A DNA stretch of 64,000 nt from Pogonophryne albipinna (GCA_028583405.1 CM053249.1:41879499-41943498); one strand, 5' to 3'. Shown: positions 1 through 11,454, counted from the first letter of the stretch. Program-made: numbers and translations. Notes: a model not told the origin generated them from the sequence alone.

Positions 1-312
1 ATTATTCGGTACGGGCCCTTCGGTTCGGTACACGTGTGTACCGAAGTGTACCGAACGAATATAACGTTAAACGTAAAAAATTGAGAACGTGAACAACTTC
101 TTGGAAGTAATCTCAGGTGCTGCGTCGCAGCATTCAGAGTAATTTGCTCACATTGTGTTCAACGCGTCATAGAGCGAGCAAGTCATTTCATTGGACGAGT
201 GGCATGCTATGAGAGCTGGTCAGAGGGATGCGTTCAAATGTAGTCAGTAATTTGAGGAACTACGTAGATAAAGTTGATCTCCAATCCTCCAGCATCATTG
301 AAGTCTCCAGTT

Positions 313-734
313 TAGGAACATTTTGGTTTCGCAGTTACGTACAAGGATGACGGACAAAGACAGGTGGACCGAACCAAAGCTGTTTATCGGCATTGTTCAA
401 CTAAAATTGGTTACGTGGCTGGCAATACATCAAACTTGCACACTCATTTGAAAAGGCATCACCCGAACGTGAAAATCACCGGTACCAAAAGACTGAAGTG
501 CAAACCCAACTCCCACTAGCATTTAAGCCTCCACCACTCGCAAAAAGTTCAGACCAAGCCAAAGCTATTACAAACGCCACATATCCTTATGTTGCCATGT
601 TAGTAAAGCGCTACCTGGCTGTATCTGCTACCTCTGTCCCTAGCGAGAGGGTGTTCTCCACAGCAGGAGACATTGTTAGTGCCAGCAGATCTGCCCTTTC
701 GGCAAGCAATGTGGACAAGTTCATTTTTCTTTAA
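313..734 (+). pseudogene. hAT transposase remnant: BED zinc finger joined to the hAT dimerisation domain
   Basis: From about 322 a BED-finger frame reads FGFAVTYKDDGQ, then RHCSTKIGY, and ends with the two-histidine part THLKRHHP. The codon just upstream of this block is TAG where a Trp is usual, and the first zinc cysteine is Tyr (VYRHC). A frame change near 500 leads into residues PSERVFSTAGD and RSALSASNVDKFIFL, the conserved hAT C-terminal dimerisation block, which ends at 734. The catalytic core between the two is missing. In intact relatives the finger binds the element ends and the C-terminus dimerises the transposase. This copy cannot make active enzyme: nonsense codon, lost cysteine, frameshift and central deletion. 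Confidence 0.8.
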
Positions 735-789
735 AAAAACATGAAAATACAATGACAAGCAAGTCATAATGTCAAACTGGCTGCTTTTA

Positions 790-1090
790 GTACAGTACAG
801 TTCAAATACAGATTATTTCAGTTAATCGAAAAGCTGCACCTTAATGTTTATTTTATTATATTTTGTATTTATTTGAGTGAATATTCATAGTTTAATAATA
901 ATTAAAAACCCAAAACTAATAGTTTATGTTTTGTGAGTACTAGTACAGTAAAGTTCAAATACAGATTATTTCAGTTCATCGAAATGCTGCACCTTAATGT
1001 TTATTTTATTATATTTTGTATTTATTTGAGTGAATACATTATTCACAGTTTAATAATAATTTAAAAAAAATATGTTATGTTTTGTGATAA
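790..1090. repeat. tandem duplication, about 153-bp unit, two copies
   Basis: Bases from about 790 (AGTACAGTACAGTTCAAATA) recur from about 943 with few changes, including the shared stretch around TTTGTATTTATTTGAGTGAA. The duplication lies in the 3' non-coding part of the hAT element. Confidence 0.85.
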
Positions 1091-1186
1091 TTTTTTCTGC
1101 TGTACCGAAAACGTACCGAACCGAACCGTGACCTAAAAACCGAGGTACGTACCGAACCAAAATGTTTGTGAACCGTTACACCCCTA

Positions 1187-1888
1187 GTGTCTATGGAGTG
1201 TCATTTTTATTTGTTATAGTTTGGGAAGATTGAAAATCGGTAGGGAAAGCCAGCTAAGTCGGTAGGCGGTAGAAACATGCCAAAAGCGGGAGACTACCGC
1301 CCAAATTGGTAGGGTTGGCAGGTATGCTAGCATTAGCTTAATTTACCTTGTTTACACTTAGCGGTCCTATGTGTTAATCTGTGTATGTTACACTTGCGTG
1401 TTTGAGATCATTACGTGCCTTGTAACTTATTTTTTTATAGTTTCACTCTGTTTGAATGTCAGTAGACTGCAAATAAGTCAATAAAGGAGCATGGCTGCTC
1501 ATTCCCTGGCTCTCAAAAGAGTTTGTGTTGCGACCTGGCTCAAAAGGCCACAACAAAAAGGAGACACAACATGTCAACGGGTAGGTAAAGGGGTTTATTA
1601 AAGAAAGTCATTCAAATTAGCCAAATTCATAGAGTGCAACAAAGTGGAGCAACTGAGAAAACCCGTACTTCATACTCAACCAAAACCCAGGTGTCTGCAG
1701 GGGAAAGCAGAGCGAGAACAGAGAGGAGCAGAGAGGCTTCAAATAGCTGCAGGACACCAGACACAGCTGCCCTGAGTTACTGTAATCAATGCAATCACTG
1801 GAGCCAATGCAGCACAGACAGAACAGCCACACCCTCTCTACTGATGGACCCACAGGGGCATCACAGTTTGGCTGGCTGTTTAATCTAT
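1187..1888. other. interval with no recognisable gene
   Basis: Open frames of about 100 codons occur on both strands at 1617-1937 and show no known motif. No terminal repeats or RNA gene were seen. Confidence 0.5.
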
Positions 1889-1896
1889 GTTCACAC

Positions 1897-3080
1897 CATG
1901 CCCGGCCCTCCCATTTGACATTCCTGCCCTCCCACAATTAACACGTTTTTTTATTATTTATAACATTTAAAACATTTTATTTTTTTAACTATAAATAAAC
2001 TGTGAACTTTTATGCTACGATGTATGTGATGTCAGATGGTAACTAAAAAAAAAATCACAGGCTACGTCAAATAAATTCATGTGTCTGTTGTGATTTGTGA
2101 TTCGTCCACATTTAGACCAATCACAGCGTCACACTCTGCCGCCTATTCTGGATTTGTTTATTGTGCATTCTGTAGATTCCCATTTCTGTTTGAATTACAA
2201 AATGGACATCAGAAATTGGCTTAAAAGGTCTAAGGATTTATTAAAACGAAATAGCGATGAAAGAACTGCAGCTGCTGGCGACCCTGCACCTGCCGTTGCA
2301 GCAGCACGCCTTAATGTCACAAGCTTGACCTCGGCAAACCCCGGGGCTGAGTTAGCGAGCCCAAGCCTTGACTCATCAAGGTGGCCGCCACCAACGCTGT
2401 CCTCCGAGGCACAGCTCCTTGTGCCCCTACCAGAACACATTTCATGTGAGAGTGTGTGGAGAGAGAGACAGATACGCGAGGAAACAAATAAGGAAATTAG
2501 TACTTTGGTGCAGATCAACTGGCACGGAACCCTTATTACGTGTCAGCTGTCGTTGATATTATAGCTTTTTTAGCTGTCAACCAACTCCCTCTCAGAGGTG
2601 ACCACGGTTCACTCCACAGCATGTCTGAGTCAGGCAGTGACTTCCTATCGCTGTTTGAGTATACGCTGCACAAAGATGCAGAGTTGGCCAAAATAATGTT
2701 CTAAGTTAGCTCGGCTGAGCGAAAGGATGCACCTGCAGTGCATAGGAACATAAACCATGCCCAAGGCGGGCTAAACAGTTCATCGTCTCCGTCTATTTCT
2801 CTCCGAGTGCAACGATGAGGAAGCTGCCATCCTTAACCAGTGTGCCTTGCTCGTGATTTACCAGTGTTTGTGCTGCCACGCACACAATGTTTCAAAAGTG
2901 GTTTCTATGTTGCCCTTTATTCGTGTACGTATTTGCGATAAGTGTGCGTCTTTGCTCAATGCTGTTTGCCTTGCTGTTTGATATATATTGTGCCGCAGGC
3001 CCGCAGCACATGACGGTTTTGTGTGCCCTCCCATGAAAATCATATGCCCTCCCTTTAGATTTGTTCTGGCGCCGGGTCTG
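1897..3080 (+). mobile_element. defective hAT element with 8-bp target duplication GTTCACAC
   Basis: GTTCACAC stands at 1889-1896 and again at 3081-3088. The element between them begins CATGCCCGGC and ends, read on the other strand, CAGACCCGGC (8 of 10 identical). CCCTCCC motifs recur just inside both ends. An 8-bp duplication with CA...TG ends is typical of hAT. The 1184-bp body holds only N-terminal transposase remnants. Confidence 0.85.
2202..2704 (+). pseudogene. N-terminal remnant of a hAT transposase (TTF-finger / DUF4371 type)
   Basis: An ATG at 2202 opens MDIRNWLKRSKDLLKRNSDE, an N-terminus like those of the ZMYM/TTF-finger hAT proteins. Near 2515-2525 the frame shifts. The next frame reads YYVSAVVDIIAFLAVNQLPL, then FLSLFEYTLHKDAELAKIM, and stops at 2704. 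This second block matches the conserved start of the DUF4371-like core (the usual pattern is ...VVDI..FLA.N.LP.RG...LF.Y). Everything downstream of it, including the catalytic region, is absent. Read-through from 2097 without an ATG is less likely to be meaningful. It is a dead transposase fragment. Confidence 0.7.
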
Positions 3081-3346
3081 GTTCACACTGAGACAGTAAC
3101 ACATAGAGAGAACAGTACACCTATTGTGTAAGTACATACAAGCAGGTCACACAGTATGATCCAGAGGTGTGGACTCGAGTCACATGACTTGGACTCGAGT
3201 CAGACTCGAGTCACAAATTTGATGACTTGAGACTCGACTTGACAACATCACAAAACACTTGTGACTCGACTTGGACTTGAACACCAATGACTCGGCACTT
3301 GACTTGGACTTGAGCCTTCTGACTTGAGGTGACTTGATACTTTAAT

Positions 3347-3765
3347 TCAGAGGTCTCCAACACGCCGATCGCGAGCTGCCGTTAGAAGAGCAGACTCCCG
3401 TCGGGGAGAGCAGAATCTTCAGCCGCTCCTACTCTTGCTGAGAATCCTTGCAGGCAGGGGCGGGTCTTTATTTAGCTGGGCCACCATGCGGCCAATCATA
3501 TGCGAGGACACACTAGGATCATACCATTATGTGAAAGAAGGGTGGGGGGCACAGCAGCTGTAGTGGTACAGGCCAGCTGCACAGAGCGACGGGGAGACGG
3601 GGAGCCGGATTTAAATGCAAGCGCGTCGGAAAAAGTCAAGAAATGAGCGAAAACCGAAAAAATAAGCAGCATCTGGTGATATTGGAGAAAGCAAAGCTGA
3701 GTGCAGGATTTGTAAAATGAAAATAACCTTCAGAGCAGGGTTTTTTTTTGGTAACCACTCAGGAT
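3347..3765 (+). mobile_element. hAT 5' fragment with BED zinc-finger start
   Basis: It begins CAGAGGTCTCCAACACGCCG, like the ends of ZBED-type hAT elements. From about 3685 a frame reads GESKAECRICKMKITFRAG, the first half of a BED finger with its CxxC pair, then is lost. The right boundary, near 3765, is approximate. No duplication was found. Confidence 0.55.
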
Positions 3766-4528
3766 TTATTGTCAGAGGTGGGAGAAGTTCAGACAATTAA
3801 AAAAGTTACAATCAGGGTTCCCACGGGGTCTTAACAAGTCTTAAAAAGTCTTACATTTGATAATCTGAATTTAAGGCCTTAAAAAGGTCTTAAATATGAT
3901 TTAGAAGGTCTTAAAAATTATCGGATTTGAAAGGTACTTCTGTGTTGCGATAGCGTCTAAATGTGTTTTGGGGGAAATGTCCGGGCTGCAAAGTAACCAG
4001 TACGGTAATAGCCTTTCAGTTCCCCCCAACAATTTGTATTGAATTAAATCAACATGGAACCAGTAATCACTAACTTTGTTTCCCCCGGCCCCTTATTGGA
4101 GAACACCCAGCTAGTAACCTAGCAACCAAGCTTCAGCTCATGTAGCCTATCTTCGAATCTATTTAGCCTACAAATGAATATGGGGAAGTGTAAGTTCAAC
4201 TGTATTTGGTTAGAAAACATCTAATTTAGTGCTTGGTTGAAACCAGTGGAGGGAACGTGTTTGAAGCCTGCCGCACCTTTTGCAAAAGAAATTAGCGTTT
4301 GTTTTGCTAATGTAGCGTTAGCTAGTGGAGCGTTAGATAGTGCAGCAGCTCCCGCAACAACACCGGGGGACCTCAGGGCGAAGTTTGGGTCTACGTCAAC
4401 CCTAAAAGCGGAGGTGCTGTAGACGCTAAATACCGTAGCTAAACACCAATCATACAACAGCAACGATGAAATAGTGTAGCCAAGTCAGCAGAGCTCTGAA
4501 TATAGCTCTTGTCACTCTCTCTCTCAGA

Positions 4529-4595
<67 letters not shown>
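4529..4595. repeat. (CA)n microsatellite
   Basis: Pure CA dinucleotides, continued at 4959-4993 beyond the hAT that inserted into the tract. Confidence 0.95.
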
Positions 4596-4598
<3 letters not shown>

Positions 4599-4957
4599 GG
4601 CTGCTCGATTGTGGCAATAATCAAGATTATGTTGGTCAATAATTAATATCATGATTATTAAATACGATTATTCATTGACTTTGAAAACATCCATTTATTG
4701 AACTTTAAAACAAATAATAATTTGAACAGTATCTTTTTAACTGTTGATTACCCTGAACGTATAATTCGACTGAAAAACCAATACAAAAATTAATTAAATG
4801 ATACATTACTAAAAAATTAATTAGATCAAATATGTTGTAGTGCACTGTCACAACCTAGCAAAGCAAAATAATCGTTTTTTTCGATTATGTTGTTTTCGTA
4901 ATTGTGGCAGGCCAAAATCGTAATTGCGATTAAAATATGATTAATTGCACAGCCCTA
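4596..4957. mobile_element. short hAT MITE inserted in a CA repeat
   Basis: It starts TAGGGCTGCTCGATTGTGGC and ends TTGCACAGCCCTA. Both flanks are ACACACAC, so an 8-bp duplication fits but is ambiguous within the repeat. The ends carry mutually inverted TCGATTATG/TAATTGCG motifs. Non-coding, 362 bp. Confidence 0.75.
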
Positions 4958-5470
4958 ACACACACACACTCAAGCACACACAGACACACACACATACACA
5001 CTTTTTGTCTAACACGCTAACACAGTTCTGTACTGTTATGCTGTTATGTTCAGTCATTGTTCTTATGTTGAACATGAATACATTTACTATGTAAGTGATT
5101 ATGGGACGTATTTCTTCTTTCATATACATTTTCCTTCATACTTTATTGCCGTGAAATAGGTCTTAAATTCTATTCAAAGTGGTCTTAAAAAGGTGTTAAA
5201 AAGTCTTAAATTTGAGTTGGCGAAACCTGCAGGAACCCTGTACAATAAAAAGTCCTGCATTCAAAATGTTACAAGGCAAGGCAAGGCAAGGCAAGTTTAT
5301 TTATATAGCACTTTTCAACACAAGGCAATTCAAAGTGCTTTACAAAAAATGAAAGACATTAAGAAAATGGCATTTAAAATCAGTCATTAAAAAGAAAAGC
5401 GAATAAAATAAACATTAAAAGAAAAAAATACATGAATAAAAGTTACAGTGCAGTTTAAGATATGAATAGT

Positions 5471-7877
5471 TCAATTAAAAGCAGCGACAAAAAGAAAAGT
5501 CTTCAGCCTGGATTTAAAAGTAGTCAGAGTTGCAGCGGACCTGCAGGTTTCTGGGAGTTTGTTCCAGATATTTGGAGCATAATAACTGAACGCTGCTTCT
5601 CCATGTTTAGTTCTGACTCTGGGGACAGAAAGCTGACCAGTCCCTGAAGACCTGAGAGATCTGGATGGTTCATAATTTAGCAGGAGCTCAGAAATGTATT
5701 TTGGGCCTAAACCATTCAGTGCCTTATAAACCAGCAGCAGTATTTTGAAATCTATTCTTTGACACACAGGAAGCCAGTGTAAAGACTTCAGAACAGGAGT
5801 GATGTGATCCACTTTCTTAGTGTTAGTGAGGACTCGAGCAGCGGCGTTCTGAATCAGCTGCAGCTTTCTAATATATTTTTTAGTGAGACCTGTGAAGACA
5901 CCATTACAGTAGTCGAGTCTACTGAAGATAAAAGCATGGACAAGTTTTTCCAAATCCTGCTGTGACATTAGTCTTTTAATCCTAGATATATTCTTTAGGT
6001 GATAGTAGGCTGATTTAGTAACTGTTTTAATGTGGCTGTTGAAACTCAGGTCAGAGTCCATGACTACACCTAGATTTCTGGCTTTATCTGTTGTTTTAAA
6101 CATTGCAGACTGAAGCTCAGCGCTAACTTTTATACGTTCTGCCTTGGCTCCAAAAACCATTACCTCAGTTTTATCTTTGTTTAATTGGAGAAAGTTCTGA
6201 CACATCCAGTCATTGATTTGTTCAATGCACTTACTCAGTGTTTGAATTGGAGCATAGTCTCCTGGTGAAATTGTTACATAAATTTGTGTGTCATCCGCAT
6301 AGCTATGGTAACTTATTTTGTTGTTCTTCATTATCTGAGCCAGTGGTAGCATGTAGACATTAAAGAGAAGAGGCCCCAAGATGGAGCCTTGAGGTACCCC
6401 ACATGTCATATTTGTCAACTCAGATGTGTATTTACCTATAGAAACAAAGTTGTTTCTGTCCTTTAAGTAGGATTCAAACCAATTTAGAACTGTTTCCGAA
6501 AGTCCCACCCAGTTTTCCAGTCGGTCTAGTAATATGTTGTGGTCAACAGTGTCAAACGCAGCACTGAGATCTAATAATACTAACACTGAAGTTCTGCCAC
6601 TGTCTGTGTTTAAGTGGATGTCATTAAAGACCTTTACAAAAGCAGTCTCAGTGCTGTGGTTTGGACGAAAGCCTGACTGGAACACATCCAAACAGTTATT
6701 TAAATGCAAGAAATTACTCAACTGTTGAAAAACAACTTTTTCAATGATTTTACCTAGAAATGGGAGGTTTGATATGGGCCTGTAATTGTTCATTACTGAA
6801 GCATCTAGATTATTCTTTTTTAAGAGCGGTTTAATGACTGCAGTTTTCAGGGCCTGTGGAAAAATACCTGTGTGAAGAGATTTGTTTACTATATGAAGTA
6901 GATCTGAGGCCATGCAAGGCAAAACATCTTTGAAAAATCCTGTTGGAATAATATCAAGGCAGCAGGAGGAGGATTTCAGAAGTTGTATAATGTCCTCTAG
7001 GTTTTTATCATTAATCTGATGGAATTGTGTCATGGTGTTTGAATTGATGTTAAGTGGACACAGAGACAACACATTTGCTGTTCCTGATGCAGAGGCACTG
7101 ACTGCTTGTCTGATTTTCTGAATTTTGTCAGTGAAAAAGGAGGCAAAATCATTGCACGCCCTGGTGGATAGAAATTCAGAGGCTACTGACACTGGGGGGT
7201 TAGTTAGTCTGTCGACGGTAGCAAATAAGGCACGTGCGTTGTTTTTGTTTTTGGTAATGATGTCAGAGAAGAACGATTGTCGTGCGTTTTTCAATTCCAA
7301 ATTATAAAGGCCAAGTCTCTCTTTATAGATTTCAAAGTGAACCTGGAGATTTGTTTTTCGCCACCTGCGTTCAGCCTTTCGACATTCTCTTTTTTCTGTT
7401 TTCACGGTCATGGCCTTTCTCCATGGAGATATTTTCTTAACAGACACTTCCTTTACCTTAGTTGGAGCAATGGCATCTATAACATTTTTAATTTTTGAAT
7501 TAAAATGATCTACTAGCTCATTTACTGAGATGTTAGCAGGGGCAAGTGTGGAAGAAAAATTCTGAGTAAACATTTCCCTAGCGTTTTCAGTTAAATATCG
7601 CTTTGTGGTTACCTCTTTCTGAACATTTTTGTGAACAGAAATAGAGCTCTCAAAGAAAACACAGGAATGGTCAGAGAGTGCAACATCAGTCACCACAACC
7701 TTAGAGATATTCAGACCCTTTGAGATAATTAAGTCCAGAGTGTGCCCCTTATTGTGCGTGGGCTCCGTCACATGCTGAGTCAGTCCATAGCTATCAAGAA
7801 CACAAAACAGTTCTTTTGCCCCTCTGTCCTGGGGGTTGTCAACATGGATGTTAAAATCACCAACAATGACTAGACGG
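5471..7877 (-). CDS. L2 LINE ORF2, C-terminal part: end of endonuclease, reverse transcriptase, 3' domain
   Basis: This is the major part of the LINE polyprotein that nicks target DNA and copies the element RNA at the nick. Visible endonuclease residues are GDFNIH near the start and ALSDHSCVFF about 75 residues in. In the reverse transcriptase, LDLSAAFDTVDHNILLDRL lies near residue 450, CGVPQGSILGPLLFNVY follows, and the catalytic SYADDTQIY is near residue 534. The C-terminal SRLDYCNGVFTGL and SLHWLPVCQRIDFKILLLVY blocks are typical of L2. The frame is open to its stop at 5471 with no internal lesion. Its upstream continuation lies across the hAT, at 9406-10000. The ATG at 7897 is inside the hAT and is not a natural start. 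Translation of this part alone is unlikely. Confidence 0.9.
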
Positions 7878-8281
7878 TAGGGATGTAACGATACCAAAAA
7901 CTCACGGTACGATAATATCGCGATAACAAGTCCACGGTACGGTATTTATCGCGATATTGAATAATAAAGGAAAAAAAAATTAAAAAAATGTTCAATACAT
8001 TTTTTTTTTACTCGGAAAATGTTTCTTTATTAAATAATCAATCCGATTTGTACAGCATTTTAGTAGGATAGCAGTATTGTCAAAAACAAAGTGACAGTAA
8101 CAGACTGGAACAAGAAAACCAGTGTTTTTGTACCTATAGTACTACCAAACAAAGTAGGCATTTTCTTTGTGCCACTGCATCTCACAAATAAACATGGACA
8201 TTTAATAATCAGACCCTGCAATATAATAAATCAAGTTTCACTTTAGTTTTTCAAGTAACTCAACCCAAACTCACTAGTCAC

Positions 8282-8408
8282 TCACTCGGCATCATCAGAC
8301 AGGTTTTTAGGAATATGAGAATGTCCACATTTCCAGGTATTTATAAGCTGGGATGTTTGGGCATTTACAATATCCCCTGCTCTGGAAAAAACTCTCTCGC
8401 TTGGTCCT
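8282..8408 (-). pseudogene. hAT transposase C-terminal dimerisation remnant
   Basis: On the minus strand the frame reads PSERVFSRAGDIVNAQTSQL and then ends SHIPKNLSDDAE with a stop at 8282-8284. PSERVFS..G is the most conserved block of the hAT dimerisation domain. The upstream coding region is deleted. It gives the hAT at 7878-9405 a minus-strand sense orientation. Confidence 0.75.
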
Positions 8409-9149
8409 GATGTTGCTGGTACTGATGTTGCTGGGACAGCAGTGGTCGCGTTAACCAAATTTTTTTTTTTAACAATGACGGAAAAATCTGAAAGCAGTCT
8501 GTCATTTTTGACAGATTAGAACAAACTCGGAACAGCGCCAACGTTTCCCCGCAGCGAGGCTCTGGTGTTATGCCGTGTTATGCATGCCCTCCAAAAGGAA
8601 ATGATAGAGTTTCCAAACCGTACTTTGCCGTACAGATCAACACATGTCTGGGAGGTTTTGCTTTACGCTGTGCACGCTCCCGCGAGGTGCATCATGCACA
8701 CAAGGCATAACACCGCCCCCCCCCCCGTTGACAGTTCACGAGCGTGCTCTCGTGAACAGTACATGCTATGTTATAAAGCCGTGGAGGGCGGGAGTTTATA
8801 AACCAAAGAGTAACCGCCCTTACGGGACGCTGTAATAAGTAAAGCGAACGCACCCGCAAGGACACCTGGCCTCCTATTGGTTGAGGGATTTTGACAGGAT
8901 TGTTGCACAAAAGTTTCGAGCGCGCACAGAATAAATCTGAGAGCAGAACAAATCTGTAAGCAGCAATATATCTGAGTGCAAGCGTGCAGTTTAAGCAGAA
9001 GCAGAGCAAAGTGCAAGCAGGCACTGTTTGAGTGCGAGGACAGGGTTTGAGGGAAATAAATACATAAAGTATGCTCTCAAATTTAAATACCACGCTCTTG
9101 AATAAAGATAGGGAATAACCCCCATATAAATACGATGTCCCTTTGTGTT

Positions 9150-9262
9150 CTGTTGTTTTATGTTCATGTTGTAACCTACTTGCTGCCATGTTGGACAGGT
9201 CTCTCTTGAAAAAGAGATCGATGATCTCAATGGGACCATCTGGTTAAATAAAGGTTTAAAAA
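9150..9262 (+). repeat. 3' tail of a fish LINE/SINE-like retroposon inside the hAT
   Basis: The stretch GGTCTCTCTTGAAAAAGAGA, then CAATGGGACCATCTGGTTAA and an A-rich AATAAAGGTTTAAAA tail, resembles a common fish retroposon 3' end. No coding part is attached. The assignment comes from memory of this tail. Confidence 0.45.
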
Positions 9263-9405
9263 AAAAAAAGTGTTTTAAAAAAAAATATAATTTTTTTTTT
9301 AAAATTTTTTTTTTTTTATCGCGGTAGATTTTGTCAGTCTCACGACGGTATCGGGACGTTTATTTACCGCGATACCGCGATATTCGGTATATCGTTACAT
9401 CCCTA

Positions 9406-10000
9406 CTAGACGGTCAAAGTCAATACACACTATAGACAGCAGTTCGGTAAAATCATCAAAAAAGCTTGCACAGTATTTGGGTGGTCTATAGATATTTAGG
9501 AACAGAGCTCGAGAGGAGCATTTCAGCTGAAGGGCCACATATTCAAAAGAAGCAAAGTTCCCATAAGATGTCTTCCTGCATTGAAGGGAATCATTGAACA
9601 GAATAGCAACCCCACCCCCTTTCTTATGCATTCTTTCCTGACTCATAAAACTAAAGTTGGGAGGGGTTGATTCGATAAGAACAGCTGCACTGTTATTTTG
9701 TTCAATCCAAGTTTCTGTTAAAAACATAAAATCCAGATTGTGCTCAGTGATAAAATCATTGATTAAAAATGTTTTTCCTGCCAAAGTCCTGACATTTAAT
9801 AAAGCTAGTTTAAGTTCGTTAAACACACTATCAGTCAGGTTTTTTGTAACAAGCTGTGGCTGACATGGAATCACTGCTAAATTAGATAAACTCACACAAA
9901 CGTTTGAGCGCTTCCTGTATCTAAGATGATTCACCGCTCTTAATCTATTACCTATCAACACAGATATCGGCAAAGCTACAGGCAGGCAGGGCCCCGGCAT
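9406..10000 (-). CDS. L2 LINE ORF2, N-terminal part: apurinic-like endonuclease
   Basis: This frame starts at an ATG at 10000 (MPGPCLPVALPI) and runs to the hAT edge. Endonuclease blocks visible are LALLNVRTLAGK, then FLTETWIEQNNSA, and KKGGGVAILFNDSLQCRK. These are the N-terminal motifs (LNVR, TETW, GGGVAI) of LINE endonucleases, which nick chromosomal DNA to prime reverse transcription. The codons of the CTAGACGG duplication sit in the same frame on both sides of the hAT, so ORF2 was unbroken when the hAT landed. ORF2 is in the same frame as the upstream ORF1, separated by the ORF1 stop at 10055-10057 and 18 codons. A start at 10000 is therefore plausible, with readthrough or reinitiation as alternatives. 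Confidence 0.85.
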
Positions 10001-10054
10001 GTCCTGGAAATAGTTGAGAGTGCCATACGCCCTTGAGCCTGGACCCAGCAGATA

Positions 10055-10373
10055 TCAGTTTGCAGCGTTTTGTACACACACATCCCTATCAGGCTTTGAA
10101 GGGGAGGGAGGACCCACCACCCTGCTCCTCTCATCATAGGAGGCCAGGGTGAAGGCTACACTGTAAGCCGGGGGAGATGGTGCGCATCTCTGCTTCGGTG
10201 ATTTTGGTGGGCGTCGTTGAGGGGCGGGGGTAAAGGACATGCTGCCAATCCTGCGTGTCGCCTTCATGTGGTCATCGAACTCCAGGGGGGTGGGCGAGGG
10301 TGAAAGGGTGAGCGGAGAGTAGAGAGAGCTGGGGGATGAATGAAGAGTATCCTCAAAGGCGTTGACAGGGAGG
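10055..10373 (-). CDS. L2 LINE ORF1, C-terminal part
   Basis: This is the continuation of ORF1 beyond the hAT at 10382-12338. It is rich in Pro, Ser and Arg (RRPPKSPKQRCAPSPPAYS) and ends DVCVQNAAN at a TGA at 10055-10057. The reading frame across the GTGACGGG duplication is continuous with 12347-13615. No domain is recognised in this basic, low-complexity tail. In LINEs such tails commonly bind the element RNA, but that is inference here. The stop is followed in frame by ORF2. Confidence 0.8.
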
Positions 10374-10417
10374 GTGACGGGTAGGGCTGGGCGATTTTTT
10401 CGGTTTTAACGATTAAT

Positions 10418-10666
10418 TTGCATTTTTACTTTCCTACGGTTTGTGAAATGGCTGAACCGAAAAATCGCGATTTAAAAACATTTCTAGACTCCGCAGATTT
10501 GTTTTGCTTTAAGGGACTCCGTAGGAGCTTACTCTCTCACTTTCCAGAACGCGCACAAAACTCAGCCACATTGCCTGTGACTACCCGATCTGCAGCTCTG
10601 TGTACACATATATCACTTAAATTATTCAATACATCCTTTGTAGTAAAGTCAAAATTACATGTTTAA
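10418..10666 (+). pseudogene. N-terminal fragment of the copy A hAT protein
   Basis: An 82-residue frame contains MAEPKNRDLKTFLDSADLFC and ends at a stop at 10666. The same frame, unchanged, is at 42420-42668 in copy B. No zinc-finger pattern is visible. It may be the non-BED start of the transposase or simply an open frame over the deletion junction. It is too short for activity. Confidence 0.4.
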
Positions 10667-11454
10667 TATAAATGATTTGCTGTGGCCAATTGTTTTCATT
10701 GCATTTACAGACCCGTGTAACTCTCTGATACCACCCAATGAATGCATTGACTTGCTTGTAGAACCACGCTACACAAAACAGATAGCAACACCTATAAAAA
10801 CTATTTTAAAAAAAGGGGCTACTGTATCGACCTATATAAAGTATATAAATATATATATTTTTTCAAAATACCAAAAAGATCCTGCATTTGATCCATGCCT
10901 CATTTCGCTCCATTTGCTCTTTCCAGCGCTGTTTTTGCAGGGGGCTGATTCTGTGAGCTGCAGCTGAGCACGCCCCCCTGCAGGAGAGGGGAGTGTGCTT
11001 TGAGATCAGCTGCTGGGCTGTCAGAAGAGGGGGAGAAAAAGAGATCTCCGTCCTCCGTGTTTTATTCTTATAGAAGTAAGAAGAGAAGTAATGGGGCAGA
11101 AACCCTCCTTTTTACGCAGCGGTCCAGACATAGACATCAAACGGCGACACATATTCAGTTGGCAGTTACTTTGGCATTAGGGCAGGGATATCTAGATACT
11201 TTCCAAGGTTTGACATCATGAATTGTGCTACTTTTAAAGCAAGCAACGATGTTTTCAAATCTGTAATCAAAAAGCTCCTCAAAAACACTATCGAAGCAGT
11301 TCCTGCCATTGCTACGTTAGTTCAAACAGTAACAACGGACTACTTTTCTTAGCGGATGCATGTCAATTTAAATCAATACATAAAACTATTTTTAAATCAA
11401 TAAAATCATTTTCTAAATCCATAAAAGCATTTCAATTAATATTGGGAGTCATGT

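Larger units (their letters stand above)
1..1186 (+). mobile_element. hAT (ZBED-like) element, internally deleted; left end lies outside the window
   Basis: The right end reads GTGAACCGTTACACCCCTA at about 1168-1186, a hAT-style terminus. Just inside it, and again in the first 60 bases, are GGTTCGGTACGT-rich stretches in opposite orientation, as expected of subterminal inverted repeats. The interior holds a BED-finger remnant followed directly by a hAT C-terminal dimerisation remnant, so most of the transposase is deleted. No left target duplication can be read because the element starts before base 1. Superfamily fairly sure, subfamily not. Confidence 0.75.
3813..5240. mobile_element. non-autonomous DNA transposon, CAGGGTTCC ends, 6-bp duplication TACAAT
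   Basis: It starts CAGGGTTCCCACGGGGTCTT and ends GCAGGAACCCTG. TACAAT flanks it at 3807-3812 and 5241-5246. AAGTCTTAAA-type motifs repeat inside both ends. The interior holds a (CA)n tract, a nested hAT and no transposase. Superfamily uncertain; the element at 60960 has similar ends and also a 6-bp duplication. Confidence 0.75.
7878..9405 (-). mobile_element. hAT element in L2 ORF2, 8-bp duplication CTAGACGG
   Basis: It starts TAGGGATGTAACGATACCAA and ends GTATATCGTTACATCCCTA, an obvious terminal inverted repeat. CTAGACGG is perfect at 7870-7877 and 9406-9413. Inside are a minus-strand hAT C-terminal remnant near 8282-8408 and a LINE-type 3' tail near 9150-9260. There is no full transposase, so it was presumably mobilised in trans. 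The perfect duplication points to a fairly recent insertion. Confidence 0.9.

Noticed and set aside
1617..1937. 106-codon minus-strand and 94-codon plus-strand overlapping frames
   Set aside because: No motif in either, and they overlap each other. They run into the hAT boundary at 1897.
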